A DNA stretch of 64,000 bases from Roseiarcus sp963764955 (GCA_963764955.1 CAVXVE010000007.1:140559-204558), one strand, 5' to 3'; numbered from the stretch's first letter, positions 1-8,860 are shown. Notes: generated by a model not told the origin, from the sequence alone. A program made the numbers and translations.

Positions 1-2
1 GT

Positions 3-626
3 GGCGCGACGACGCCGAATGTCGACTGGGCGATCGAGGCGCTCGATCGCTTGCGCGAGCTCGACCTGGGGCCGGGCAATCCGCCGAGTCCGATCTTGAT
101 GCCGCTGACCCCCGATGCACAGCGGTTAATGGACGAATTTGGCGCCGAGATGGAGGCGCGCCTCGATCAAGCCGGCGGATTACTGCGGTCGGCCTTCGGT
201 AAGGCGCGCGGCGCGGCGCTACGGCTGTCGCTCGTGCTCGAGTGGCTGTGGTGCTGCGCGAAGGCCGACATGTCCTTGCCGCCGGACAGCATATCCAAGG
301 AGGCCTTCGCCGCCGCCGCGACGCTGGTCGGCGAGTACTTCATGCCGATGGCGGAGCGCGTGTTTGGCGACGCCGGCGCGACCGATGTCGAGCGCGACGC
401 GGCCACGCTTACCCGGTGGATCCTCAAGGAACGTCCGGACGAAGTGCATGTCCGAACGCTGATCCGCGAGGTTCGGTTGCCGGGGTTGCGATCGGCCGAG
501 CAGATCAAGAAGGCCGCCGACCTGTTGGTCGAGGCCGATTGGCTGCGGGCGCCCGCCAAAACCGTCTTTGGCCAACCGCGTAGCAGGGTCGCTTACCCCG
601 TCAACCCTCGGCTATGGGGGCGGTGA
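3..626 (+). CDS. DUF3987-type primase/helicase-like protein, C-terminal part (5' end outside window)
   Basis: The frame is open from base 3, upstream of the first internal start (TTG at 51), so this is the C-terminal part of a gene that begins before the window. The visible ~207 residues are helical. They resemble the C-terminal region of DUF3987 proteins, which are phage and plasmid replication proteins often combined with primase or helicase domains: an LVLEWLW segment, an IS-x-EAF-x5-L-x4-Y-x-MP-A-RVFG stretch, then a winged-helix-like tail with VRTLIREVRLPGLRSAEQI. Its stop overlaps the next gene (polymerase) by 13 bases, which suggests co-translation in a replication module. The family assignment is from remembered pattern and was not searched. 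Confidence 0.6.
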   Translation, partial: GATTPNVDWAIEALDRLRELDLGPGNPPSPILMPLTPDAQRLMDEFGAEMEARLDQAGGLLRSAFGKARGAALRLSLVLEWLWCCAKADMSLPPDSISKEAFAAAATLVGEYFMPMAERVFGDAGATDVERDAATLTRWILKERPDEVHVRTLIREVRLPGLRSAEQIKKAADLLVEADWLRAPAKTVFGQPRSRVAYPVNPRLWGR

Positions 627-2725
627 TGGGGCGGTGGCTCGAACTGTTCAGGACCCTGAAAAATCTGGATCAGTCCCCCCTGACAGACAGTGACACATCG
701 CGACACACGGCCCCGTGTGTCAATGACCGGCCGCACCCCCACGACCGTTCGCCACACCTGGACGTTTTGACACACGGACCCGTGTGTCACGGTGTGTCAC
801 TGTCTGTCAGGCCGGCCGGATTCAGATTTTCGGCGATCCGGTCTTCGATCGAGGTTTCCGAGGCGGCCGCGTATGACGCGGCGCTGACTGTCTTCTGCGA
901 TTTCGAGACCCGCAACGTCGGTGGATGTGATCTCACGAAAGTCGGCGTCTGGCGCTACGCCACCGATCCGGCGACCAAAATCATCTGCTTCGGCTACCGC
1001 GCCGGCGGCGTGGATCATTCATGGGCGCCGACCAGCCATTCGCGCGATCCTCTCGAGGAGCTAGCGGCCAACCCGGATGTGGCGTTCGTCTGCTTCGGCG
1101 GCTTCGAGCAGGTGATCTGGCAAAAGATCATGGTCGAGCGGCACGCGTTCGCGCCGATCTCGACCAGGCGGTGGGTCGACCTGCGCGCGACGTGCTGCTC
1201 GTTTGCCCTGCCGCGGTCGCTCGACAAGGCGCTCACGGCGCTGGGGCTGTCGATCAAGAAGGACAAGGAGGGGCAGCGCCTCGTCCGAAGCCTGTCCAGG
1301 CCAAACCGCAAGACCGGCGCCTATCCGGAGCTCACCCCGGCGATCATTGAGCGGGTGGTTGAGTACAACCGCATCGACATCGTCGCTCTCGAGGCGATGC
1401 GCAAGCAGGGGCTCGGCGTCCTCAGCGCCGCCGAGCAGGCGGTGTGGGAGCTCGACCAGCGGATCAATGCGCGCGGGATCGCGATCGACGTCAGTTTCGT
1501 CGAAGCCGCCAGGCGCATCGTCGATCAGGTAATGGGCGAGGCGATCGCGGAATTCGCCCAGCTGACCGGGGATATTTCGCCCCATCAGGTGCAAAAGACC
1601 CGAGCGTGGCTGAAGGGCCGCGGATGCGTCTTGCCCAATCTCGACAGCGAGACGGTGGGCGCCGCGCTCGAGCTCGCGGGGCTCCCCGACGACGTGCGGC
1701 GGGTGCTGGAGATCCGGCAGATCACCGCCGCGACCAGCCTGAAGAAGCTCGACGCCATGCTCGCCTGCGTCGGCGCCGACGGCCGGGCCCGTGGTCTTCT
1801 GCAGTATCACGGCGCCGCCACCGGGCGATGGTCCGGGCAATTGATCCAGCCGCAGAACTTTCCGCGCCCGACGCTCGAGGCGGCCGTCGACCCCGAGGAA
1901 CTGGCGGCCGCGGTCAATACTGGCGACCCCGAGCGGCTACGTTGCTGGGGCAAGCCGATCGATGTGCTGGTCTCCGGATTGCGCCATGCGCTGACCGCGG
2001 CTGACGGCGCGATGCTCGGCGCCGGTGATTTCAGCATGATTGAATGCTGCGTGCTGCTGGCGCTCGGCGGTCAACAGGACAAATGCGAGCTCATTGCCCA
2101 AGGGGTCGACGTCTATCGCGACATGGCGGCGACCATCTACGGGCTCGACCGCGCCGCCTTCATGGCGATCCCCGAGGACCAGCTTTCGCCCGAGGAGACC
2201 GAACAGCGCCGCATCGGCAAGAACGGCGTCTTAAGCAGCGGCTATGGGATCGGCGCCGAGGGCTTCTATCGCCGCTTCTGCCGACATGTTGAAGGCGACC
2301 GGGAACTCGCCGCGCGGATCGTCGGCGTGTACCGCCATCAGTGGGCGCCGGCGGTTCCGCGGCTGTGGCGCGATCTCGAGCGGGCCGCGCGCCAGGCGAT
2401 GCAGCGTCCAGGCCAGCCCGCCACCGCTCAATGTGGCGTCGTCTATCGGCTGACGACCCGCGTTGGGCTGCCGTGTCTGGTCTGCGCGTTGCCCAACGGG
2501 AAATTGCTGCACTACGCCAACGCCCGGCTTGACGGGACCGACAAATGGGGCCGGCCGCGCTGGGTCTACAACGCCTACCGCCAGGGACAGTGGCGCGAGG
2601 TCGCGCCCTATGGCGGGCAATTGACTGAGAACGTGGTCTCGGCTCTCGCCCGCGAACTGCTGGCCCACGCCATGTTCGCCCTCGAGGACGCAGGCTACCC
2701 GATCGTCTTTACCGTGCACGACTAG
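614..2725 (+). CDS. Phage-type family A DNA polymerase, truncated by an amber codon in motif C
   Basis: This is a 3'-5' exonuclease plus family A polymerase of the phage/plasmid type. The exonuclease Exo I motif is CDFETRN (about residue 93). The polymerase part carries HGAATGRWSG, the GDFSMIECCVL motif A region and RRIGKNGVLSSGYG (motif B/O-helix region). Translation ends FTVHD followed by TAG at 2723-2725, exactly where family A polymerases have VHDE(motif C). The same frame then continues through IVVEH and 40 further sensible codons to a TGA at 2855-2857 that overlaps the next gene by ATGA. The original protein therefore probably ran 614-2857 with GAG changed to TAG. The first ~60 codons cover a block of inverted repeats and look non-conserved; GTG at 782 or 794 are alternative starts. 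Confidence 0.8.
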   Translation: MGAVMGRWLELFRTLKNLDQSPLTDSDTSRHTAPCVNDRPHPHDRSPHLDVLTHGPVCHGVSLSVRPAGFRFSAIRSSIEVSEAAAYDAALTVFCDFETRNVGGCDLTKVGVWRYATDPATKIICFGYRAGGVDHSWAPTSHSRDPLEELAANPDVAFVCFGGFEQVIWQKIMVERHAFAPISTRRWVDLRATCCSFALPRSLDKALTALGLSIKKDKEGQRLVRSLSRPNRKTGAYPELTPAIIERVVEYNRIDIVALEAMRKQGLGVLSAAEQAVWELDQRINARGIAIDVSFVEAARRIVDQVMGEAIAEFAQLTGDISPHQVQKTRAWLKGRGCVLPNLDSETVGAALELAGLPDDVRRVLEIRQITAATSLKKLDAMLACVGADGRARGLLQYHGAATGRWSGQLIQPQNFPRPTLEAAVDPEELAAAVNTGDPERLRCWGKPIDVLVSGLRHALTAADGAMLGAGDFSMIECCVLLALGGQQDKCELIAQGVDVYRDMAATIYGLDRAAFMAIPEDQLSPEETEQRRIGKNGVLSSGYGIGAEGFYRRFCRHVEGDRELAARIVGVYRHQWAPAVPRLWRDLERAARQAMQRPGQPATAQCGVVYRLTTRVGLPCLVCALPNGKLLHYANARLDGTDKWGRPRWVYNAYRQGQWREVAPYGGQLTENVVSALARELLAHAMFALEDAGYPIVFTVHD
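681..809. repeat. Nested inverted repeats in the polymerase 5' region
   Basis: The outer arms are TGACAGACAGTGACAC (681-696) and its exact reverse complement (794-809). Between them lie two short palindromes built on the same sequence: GACACACGG-CC-CCGTGTGTC (702-721) and TGACACACGG-AC-CCGTGTGTCA (768-789). All four share the ACACACGG/GTGTCAC word. This is a plausible binding-site array or a large cruciform, lying inside the nominal N-terminus of the polymerase. It argues that the real polymerase start is downstream of it. Function is not known. Confidence 0.75.
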
Positions 2726-2857
2726 ATTGTTGTCGAGCACACAGACATCGCCAGGGACACCATAGAGCGGATTATGTCGGAGCGGCCGCCGTGGGCCGTG
2801 CGGCTCGGCGTCCCGGTCAAGGCTAAGGCGTGGGTCGGAAAGCGCTATCGCAAATGA
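2726..2857 (+). pseudogene. C-terminal tail of the DNA polymerase beyond the amber stop
   Basis: In frame with the polymerase after its TAG codon, this stretch encodes IVVEH-T-DIARDTIERIMSERP and ends KAWVGKRYRK, typical of the last segment of a phage family A polymerase after VHDE. It has no stop until TGA 2855-2857, which overlaps the following ATG. It would be translated only by amber suppression or after reversion. Confidence 0.7.
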
Positions 2858-3180
2858 CGGAGAGCAGGCTCTTGGGGCGCGACGAAAGAGGAGCCAAAGG
2901 AGGAGGGGGCGCAACACAGCCATGCGCGCAGCAACATCGTGGCGCTGCTCCGCGCGCCCTCCGCGACCGCTTGGTCGCGGAAGGATGGGCCGAGGAAGCG
3001 TTGGCCCACGGTCGGAGCAAGCGAGAATTGTTCGCGCTGTCCGACCGCTGGTCCCGCATCGATCAGTGCGGGGTCGCTTGGCTCGTCGGCGAGCGCCGCG
3101 TGATCGGGGCGACGGCGGATGCGATCGCGATCGAAACGGACTCCGGCGCCCGCCTCAGATTTCAGCGGAGGGCGCCGTGA
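2854..3180 (+). CDS. Small hypothetical protein of the phage module
   Basis: I chose ATG 2854 because it overlaps the full-length polymerase stop as ATGA; an upstream GTG at 2830 is also in frame. The 108-residue product has a Gly-rich N-terminus, then a helical stretch (LRDRLVAEGWAEEALAHGRSKRELFALSDRWSRID) and a short beta-like tail (WLVGERRVIGATADAIAIETD). I do not recognise the family. The stop overlaps the next start as GTGA, so it is part of the tightly coupled run from 614 to 4317. Confidence 0.55.
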   Translation: MTESRLLGRDERGAKGGGGATQPCAQQHRGAAPRALRDRLVAEGWAEEALAHGRSKRELFALSDRWSRIDQCGVAWLVGERRVIGATADAIAIETDSGARLRFQRRAP

Positions 3181-3455
3181 CGCTAGGGACTTCTTATTTG
3201 ACGGGACGGACCCTGGCCGGGAACATAACCGAGCCCGGACAGGCGGATTGGGCTCGCCCCGACGCGGCTGAGACCTGCCGTGTATGCCTGTTCTGGAGCG
3301 GCGCGAAACGCGACCGTTGGGGCGCGCTCAAGCCGGCGATCTGCCGCAAAGCTCGCCAACTGCTGCCGGAGCGACGACTGCCGCCTGTCCCTCATTACGC
3401 ACATAGCTGTCGGTTTTTCAAAGCGAATCCGTCTCCGCCGGAGGCGATAAAATGA
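3177..3455 (+). CDS. Small Cys-containing hypothetical protein
   Basis: GTG 3177 was chosen because it overlaps the preceding stop as GTGA; earlier in-frame starts would lie inside the previous gene. The 92 residues include TCRVCLFW (CxxC), then a single Cys in AICRKA and one in SCRFFKA, a spacing that could bind zinc or an iron-sulfur cluster. No family is recognised. It is coupled to the next ORF by ATGA at 3452-3455. Confidence 0.5.
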   Translation: MTLGTSYLTGRTLAGNITEPGQADWARPDAAETCRVCLFWSGAKRDRWGALKPAICRKARQLLPERRLPPVPHYAHSCRFFKANPSPPEAIK

Positions 3456-3667
3456 CCACGATTAATGCCGGGCTTGCCTGTTCGCTAGGCCTTCAAGAGC
3501 AACGCGATCCGGACCCACGGAGCGCTTCGGACTGCTGGCCGTTGCATGGCTGCGTCGCGATAGAGATCGACGGGATGGCGACGGAAGAACTCAATGAGCT
3601 GATCCGGCCGATTTGTTCGGCGTGTACCGCCGAGGTTTGCAGGCCGGACTGCGGGGGAACGGCATGA
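3452..3667 (+). CDS. Small hypothetical protein with C-terminal Cys pairs
   Basis: This is a 71-residue product beginning with ATG overlapping the previous stop (ATGA). The C-terminus has ICSACTAEVC and RPDCGG, i.e. CxxC-x4-C-x3-C, suggesting a small metal-binding or redox motif. No family is recognised. Its stop overlaps the methyltransferase start at 3664. Confidence 0.5.
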   Translation: MTTINAGLACSLGLQEQRDPDPRSASDCWPLHGCVAIEIDGMATEELNELIRPICSACTAEVCRPDCGGTA

Positions 3668-4317
3668 CGACGTTGCAATGGAAGCCTCCTCGAGGCCATG
3701 CCGACATCGCGCCTTCTCAGTTTGAGCGAATCGAGAACGACGGCTATCTGACCATCGACGCACATTGGATCATCCCGGCGTTGCTGCGGTCGGTTGCAAT
3801 TGAGGGGCGAGTTCTGGAGCCCGCCGCCGGTCGCGGACATCTCTCACTTGAATTGCGGCGCGCGGGGCTCGATGTCGCGTCATTCGATCTGCATCGCTAT
3901 GCGGACCCTCTCGTTCAAGACATCGAGATCGGCGATATCCGCGGGCTGACAACGCTCAAAGGATTCGCTTGGGTGGTCACCAACCTCCACTATCGCGATC
4001 TCACCGCGCTAGCGGCGCATCTGACGCGGCTCGGTGCTCGCGATCGCTGCGGCGTCGCTCTCCTGGTGCGAGCCGAGTGGTTGATTCCGAAGGCCAGGCG
4101 CCACCTCCTCCATGAGCACCCGCATTTCGCGGGCGCAGTGATGTTGACTGCGCGGCCGCGCTGGGTCGAGCGCGGTGGCGACGACGCCAGCCCGCGGCAC
4201 AATTTCGCTTGGGCAGTGTGGAGCGGAACGCCGCGCGTCGGCGACCGGTGGCTCCGCTTCGTCGGCAAGCCGGAGCGGAAGCCGATGCAGCTCGCCCTGT
4301 TTGAGAAACGGAAATGA
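3664..4317 (+). CDS. Class I SAM-dependent methyltransferase-like protein of the phage module
   Basis: ATG 3664 overlaps the previous stop as ATGA; the longer in-frame extension from 3613 runs over the previous ORF and was rejected. Of 217 residues, the motif I-like segment VLEPAAGRGHL (about residue 46) fits a SAM-binding loop, and VVTNLHY (about residue 102) occupies the place of the catalytic (D/N)PP(Y/F)-type motif IV. The protein probably modifies phage or host DNA, but the target is unknown. It is the last gene of the coupled run starting with the DUF3987 gene. Confidence 0.6.
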   Translation: MTTLQWKPPRGHADIAPSQFERIENDGYLTIDAHWIIPALLRSVAIEGRVLEPAAGRGHLSLELRRAGLDVASFDLHRYADPLVQDIEIGDIRGLTTLKGFAWVVTNLHYRDLTALAAHLTRLGARDRCGVALLVRAEWLIPKARRHLLHEHPHFAGAVMLTARPRWVERGGDDASPRHNFAWAVWSGTPRVGDRWLRFVGKPERKPMQLALFEKRK

Positions 4318-4527
4318 CCAGCTGAAAGCAGTTATCTGGCCCGACGCGCCGCCCGAAGCTGGTTCGTCACCCAAAGCGAGCAACCGAGATCATCCCCCTC
4401 ATTTCAGGGAACTGCACGCGCTGAACGCGCAACAGCACGTCGCGTGAAATTGACGCCGCGATAGGAGTCAGCCATGGCGGGCATGCGAGGGCGACGGGCG
4501 CCAGAAGCTCGGCCTCCTCCTCCGCCG

Positions 4528-4923
4528 TCAGAGCGACGGCGGCGCCGTAGGGTTTGCCCCGGCGAGCCGCCAGCGACCGTTGCCGTCCCGCTCGACGACG
4601 CCGCGCTTGGCCAATCGGCCGAGCCGCATGGAAACCGCGCTCTTGTCGCAGCGGGTTGTCTTCGCCCACTGCACGACGCCAGCCTCCGGATCGTCGCGCA
4701 TAGCTTCTAGTAGCGCCCGCTCGCGCGCCGCCGATTCTTCTACGCTCGGCTTGAAACCGGGGGGCCGGTTACAACGAGAGCGAGACAGGCGACTGGGATC
4801 GGCGCGGTTGGGTTTTGAGACGTCCGTTTGCAGCCATTGAGCGATCTGGTGGCGCACGGAATCCGGCCAGTTCAGGATCATGTCGATGGCGTCGCGCAGC
4901 GCGCCAAGCTCAGCCCGGTCCAC
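4528..4923 (-). CDS. Hypothetical protein with C-terminal winged-helix-like domain
   Basis: The 131-residue product has an N-terminal helix (LRDAIDMILNWPDSVRHQIAQWL), a basic linker, and a C-terminal segment that looks like a winged helix: LEAMRDDPEAGVVQWAKTTRCDKSAVSMRLGRLAKRGVVERDGNGRWRL has the helix, recognition helix and wing pattern. It is probably a small DNA-binding regulator of the neighbouring phage module, transcribed toward it. An 8-bp-arm palindrome (4947-4968) lies just upstream of its start. Family unknown. Confidence 0.55.
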   Translation of the reverse strand: MDRAELGALRDAIDMILNWPDSVRHQIAQWLQTDVSKPNRADPSRLSRSRCNRPPGFKPSVEESAARERALLEAMRDDPEAGVVQWAKTTRCDKSAVSMRLGRLAKRGVVERDGNGRWRLAGANPTAPPSL

Positions 4924-5329
4924 CGCTTATCTCCCTCTCCAAGATGCGCGTTCTTCAAATAGAACGCGACCACCCGCTCGTAAAGTTTGTGTATCCCGGT
5001 TGGAGGTAGAGGACGAGGTGTGGGTCGAGGTCGTCGCGTCTACGCTCGCGGACGCGCCGCGGTCATCCGTCTGAGTCAGTGCACTAGTTGCAGACTCTCG
5101 GGCCCAGCCACTTCCGCTATCCAAAGCAAGGCTCAATTCTGTCGGAGAGGACCGCCTACGTGCTTGGGTAGTTTTGCCCATTGCGCAAGGATCCGGAATG
5201 GAAACCTTATGCGCTCCGCGCGGCAAAGCCGCGCGCGATTCTAATCCCCCCGGCCCGCACGCGCCGGACGCCAAACCCCGCCTACCGCGTGGCCGAAACG
5301 ATTACCCGACGCATCGCACGGAAGAACCA
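4924..5329. other. Non-coding stretch with a palindrome (4947-4968)
   Basis: No convincing gene is seen. CGCGTTCT-TCAAAT-AGAACGCG at 4947-4968 is a perfect 8-bp-arm inverted repeat about 25 bases upstream of the winged-helix gene, a candidate autoregulatory operator. A short remnant (FVYPGW, and in the next frame VEDEVWVEVVASTLADAP) at about 4985-5075 may be debris of another gene. Confidence 0.4.
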
Positions 5330-6775
5330 ATGAACGTCTTGCAAGAACCCAAAACCATGGTCGTCAATCCATTAGCCGACCTCGAAGGATCCGTCCGTGG
5401 ACAGCTGATCACACGCGACGACAAGGACGCATTCGCGGCCGCCCGCTTCCGGGGGTGGAACCGTGATCTGAACGTCCGCGCGAACCCACTGGGCTTCGTC
5501 GTCGTCTCGGGTGTGCGGGACATCGTCACGACAGTTAACTACTGTCGGTCGAACAATATCCCGATCGCAGTGCGGGGAAAGGGCGCCCATTCGCCTTACG
5601 GGATGGCTAACGACGCGGTCGTGATCGACCTCAAGAACATGACTGCGGTCCGGGTCGATCCCGAGGAAAAACTGGCTTATATCCAGGCGGGTGCCGACGG
5701 GGGGGACGTCGATCATGAGGTCGCCCTCCACAACCTGATCTGTATCACCGGAACGGTCTCCCACACGGGGTTCGCGGGGGTCGCCCTGGGAGGCGGCATT
5801 GGCCATCTCAGCCGTTGGCTGGGCGCGATCGTCGACAGCATCGTCGGCTACGAAATGGTCACCGCAGCGGGAAAGGTCGTCCGCGTGGACGGAGCCCATG
5901 ACCCTGAATTGTTCTGGGGCATGCGTGGGAACGGGGCTAGCTTCGGTATCGTCACTGAGTTCGTCGTGCGCCTCCGCGACATGCCAAACCATGGAATCAT
6001 CCGTAGCGCCCCTATCTTGTGGGCGGCCGACAAGGCGAAAGACGTGATGACGTCCTGGATGGGGCGTATCGGTCGACATGACCGCCGGGACACGGAAACG
6101 CTTCAGTTCGTGTTCATGCACTCCCCGGATGGTCATCCGGTGTGTGGCGTGGTCCCGCTGATTGTCGGTGAGAACGAAGCCGCAGCCAAGGCCATATGCG
6201 ACGAGCTGGCCGCCTTCGGGGGCGGGGCCCTCGTGCGGCAAGACACGCAGTTGCCCTATACGGCCCTCCAGGCGGCGCTAGACGAACGCTTCCCGTTCAA
6301 CGCCAACTACTGGGACAAGGGCGTGGTCATCGATTGGGATCCCCGTGACCCGAGCGCGGTGAACGGCATCGTGGATGCGGCTGTGAAACACTGGGGCGAA
6401 AAGCCAGAATTTGCCTCGAAGCTTTCTACGATCCTTGTCTTCATGGAGGTCAATGGAGCGGTGGGGAGGGCTGATCCGGCCTCCAGTTCATTCGCCGCAC
6501 GCAACGGACGACTCTGGTGCACCAGCATCGCCGGCTGGCCAGACGGCGACGCATCAAGACGAGCGGCAATGAAGAAGTGGTGCGACGCTTTCGCAACGAC
6601 GCTGAGCCGCTTTCGAGTGACCACGTATTTGAACAACGCCATGCCCGAAAGCGACACGGAAATGCTGGGGGTGTTCCCGCAAGACACCATGAAGCGATTG
6701 CGGGCCCTGAAAGCGGAGCACGATCCAAACAACCTCTTCAAGATTGGTGCATGGCAGTATGAGGCCAACAAGTAG
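5330..6775 (+). CDS. FAD-binding PCMH-type oxidoreductase with berberine-bridge C-terminus
   Basis: I chose ATG 5330 (481 residues); the longer frame from 5174 adds unconserved low-complexity sequence. The N-terminal FAD domain has GKGAHSPYG (about residue 83), the usual covalent-FAD histidine region, and FAGVALGGGIGHLSR (about 150). The cysteine of bicovalent enzymes is replaced (TVSHTG), so FAD is probably attached through His only. The C-terminus NNLFKIG matches the berberine-bridge ending (NLFxxxxNI-type). Such enzymes oxidise sugars, alcohols or other polar substrates; the substrate here cannot be told. No operon partner is nearby. Confidence 0.8.
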   Translation: MNVLQEPKTMVVNPLADLEGSVRGQLITRDDKDAFAAARFRGWNRDLNVRANPLGFVVVSGVRDIVTTVNYCRSNNIPIAVRGKGAHSPYGMANDAVVIDLKNMTAVRVDPEEKLAYIQAGADGGDVDHEVALHNLICITGTVSHTGFAGVALGGGIGHLSRWLGAIVDSIVGYEMVTAAGKVVRVDGAHDPELFWGMRGNGASFGIVTEFVVRLRDMPNHGIIRSAPILWAADKAKDVMTSWMGRIGRHDRRDTETLQFVFMHSPDGHPVCGVVPLIVGENEAAAKAICDELAAFGGGALVRQDTQLPYTALQAALDERFPFNANYWDKGVVIDWDPRDPSAVNGIVDAAVKHWGEKPEFASKLSTILVFMEVNGAVGRADPASSSFAARNGRLWCTSIAGWPDGDASRRAAMKKWCDAFATTLSRFRVTTYLNNAMPESDTEMLGVFPQDTMKRLRALKAEHDPNNLFKIGAWQYEANK

Positions 6776-7144
6776 CTGCCGCTCGCCGGGGGAGCGCCGA
6801 GTACGCCTGGCGAGCTACGCGTAGGGTTGCGTGTATCCGCTCTGCCCCTCGATGAAGGTCGACCGGATGTCGGCCCGAGGCCGCGCGGTTCTTTGGAGAC
6901 GTCTAGACCCGTCCTGGGGAGGACACCAACGCCTTGATCCGGCGCAATGCCATGGTCGGTCGTATGCCTTAGATTTCTGGCCGCGCATTGATCGATGCCG
7001 CCAAGCGGGTCGATGGCACCAGACCTACCTTGGGCCAAACCGCAGCTTTCGGAACATTTGCGATGGAAGTGCATCTGGCTGGACCGCGAAGATCGCGTCA
7101 CGCCAGGGAATGCCTTGCCCACTGCATGGCCGCTGAAAGCGCGC
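6776..7144. other. Intergenic stretch, nothing recognised
   Basis: Several short open frames exist on both strands but none shows a recognisable domain or start context. The last part may hold the 5' flank of the DUF3102 remnant. Confidence 0.4.
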
Positions 7145-7605
7145 ATGACTGCCGAGCAAATTCAACTGAGAGAGGGTCTTGAGCGGACGCTCGTCGCCAA
7201 CAAGATCGCGCGCGCCGTCGCGCTGGGCGAAGGACTGCCCGAGACCTTCTTTGACTATGGCTGCGTCCCGCAGCAAAGCCGCGCCGAGGTTTATGAGCTG
7301 ACGAAGAGCGTCAAGGACGCGCGCGGTAGGCGCCTCGCGGTCATCGTCGAGATCGGCGGGGCTCGCGGAGGGCCAAGGAGCTGCTCGGCCACGGCAATTT
7401 CCTGCCCTGGCTGAAAGCGGAGTTTCGTTGGTCCGAGCGCACCGCCCGGACCTGCATGAGCCTCGCAGCTCACCTTCAGAGCAAAACGGCAAATTTTGCC
7501 GATTTGGACTTAGGCACTCCCCGCGCGAGCTGATCAACTCGCCCGCCGAAGTTAGTGAGTCGATAATGCGACGCGCCGAGGCTGGTGAGACTATTAGCCA
7601 GGAAC
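7145..7605 (+). pseudogene. DUF3102-like phage protein, multiply frameshifted remnant
   Basis: ATG 7145 begins MTAEQIQLREGLERTLVANKIARAVALGEGLPETFFDY..., followed by RRLAVIVEIG. The frame then derails near 7360-7380; the family sequence continues in the next frame as AKELLGHGNFLPWLKAEFRWSERTARTCMSLA to about 7515. It shifts again to RELINSPAEVSESIMRRAEAGETIS (to about 7600). GHGxFxxWLxxEFxWSxRTAxxxM is the DUF3102 signature I recall. At least two frame changes make this a dead gene, consistent with prophage decay. Confidence 0.6.
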
Positions 7606-7919
7606 AAGGCGGCTGTCAGGATCAGCAGGGCCGATTGCGTTCTCGTCACGCTACCGCCATCCGCTGCGCCTCGGCGATCTGAGCGGGCGTCATCTTTGGC
7701 GGCAACCTCATGCCCACCTCCGTCGAACTGGAGGCGGGGCGAGCCTCAGGATGACGTCCCTGTAGCTCTCGCCGGGCCTGCGCATGGCCCTCGTGCTGTC
7801 GACTACCGCCGCCTCGACTTGGATGAAGCCATTGGGTGAAGCCATTGGCCCCGATCGCGCTGCATCGGCCATCGTGCCGCGCCCTTGGGCAGCCTCGAGG
7901 CGAGGGAGTCATAGACCCG
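7606..7919. other. Intergenic stretch with a possible minus-strand gene tail
   Basis: Reading the minus strand, 7646-7720 ends with RLPPKMTPAQIAEAQRMA and a stop, reminiscent of the C-terminal end of Sel1/TPR-type proteins in alphaproteobacteria. Nothing upstream supports a full gene, so this is at most a remnant. Confidence 0.25.
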
Positions 7920-8495
7920 TCATCCGCGGCTCAGTCTCGAAACGTCCGCCCGAGACGGAATTTTTGGTCGCGCGGGCCATTCGTAGTGGTCCGGTGAGGC
8001 TATCGCCGGTGCGAGCATTCCGGCAAACTGGCCAAGACACACCGCATATGCGGCGCACCAGTGGAACTCGATAAGAAGGTCTTTTCCCTCGAGGTTTTTG
8101 GCGCGCCGGTTACCAGCGTTCGCCGATCGAACCGCCGCCATCACCTCGGATGAGCCGTCTCCCCGAAGGTAGAGTGAGCATGGCGCGTGGATGGCGTTAT
8201 TGCGGTCACTAGCGAGCTTGTCGGCACGATCAAGCAGCCATTTTAGATCGTCGGGTGCCCGCGGCGACCTTTTCCATCGGTCAGATGTCGTTTCGGTAAT
8301 GGCGCACCTGAGCTTTTCGCGCTGCCTCGTGTCGCTCCGAATCGCATACCACTCTGAGAGGGTTTCCTGCCTATCTCCCTCGCGGACGAGAGCGAACAGC
8401 CGGGCCAACTTTTCATGCAGATCGTTCCATTCGTAAACGACTAGACCAACCGCAACGCAATAGGCTTCGATAGCTTCGCGCGTCTCCCCACCCAT
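7920..8495 (-). CDS. Hypothetical protein
   Basis: This 191-residue, mostly helical protein has a coherent hydrophobic pattern and no stops. The N-terminus VGLVVYEWNDLHEKLARLFAL and the central segment LLDRADKLASDRNNAIHAPC (a DRNxxxH pattern) resemble the helical bundle of small HEPN-like or phage-associated hypothetical proteins, but I do not recognise a named family. Codon usage is ordinary for the window. It stands alone, with ~300 bases of non-coding DNA on each side. Confidence 0.55.
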   Translation of the reverse strand: MGGETREAIEAYCVAVGLVVYEWNDLHEKLARLFALVREGDRQETLSEWYAIRSDTRQREKLRCAITETTSDRWKRSPRAPDDLKWLLDRADKLASDRNNAIHAPCSLYLRGDGSSEVMAAVRSANAGNRRAKNLEGKDLLIEFHWCAAYAVCLGQFAGMLAPAIASPDHYEWPARPKIPSRADVSRLSRG

Positions 8496-8860
8496 TGCTC
8501 AGCGCGTCCTGCTCGCCCCGAAGAACGGTGCGGAAGCGAGCGCGGGTGCGATGCTGCTCGCCTTGTCGAGTGGCCGGTCTATCCGCGCTGGCAGCAAATA
8601 TGCCTACTGCATGGGAGGAGTGCAAACTTGTTCGCCGGCCGCACCGTCGTAGTCCGTGCCACCGTCGGAACGGCTTGACGTTAGAACTCGTCATAGCGTC
8701 TTTGAACCCGGCCTTAGCGTAAAGACGCGCTCCCGGACCAGCTCCACCTGCGCGCGTCCTCGCGCCGCTCTACTAGTCTCCTCAGGTTGCCCCGCCCGCG
8801 ATCGGCCGGACCCTGAAAGGATTGAGAGCGTCTTCCGAAACGGGCAAGAGGAGCAGCACG
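8496..8860. other. Intergenic stretch upstream of the FecR-domain gene
   Basis: No supported gene. It ends with a good ribosome binding site (AAGAGGAGC at 8846-8854) seven bases before the FecR-domain ATG. Confidence 0.4.

Noticed and set aside
1061..1840. 259-codon antisense frame inside the DNA polymerase
   Set aside because: Composition typical of antisense GC-rich coding DNA; the sense frame carries polymerase motifs.
5372..6241. 289-codon antisense frame inside the FAD oxidoreductase
   Set aside because: His/Asp/Val-rich shadow of a well-supported sense gene.
7646..7912. Minus-strand frame ending RLPPKMTPAQIAEAQRMA
   Set aside because: Only the last ~20 residues resemble a Sel1/TPR-type tail; without an upstream domain it is not a supportable gene.
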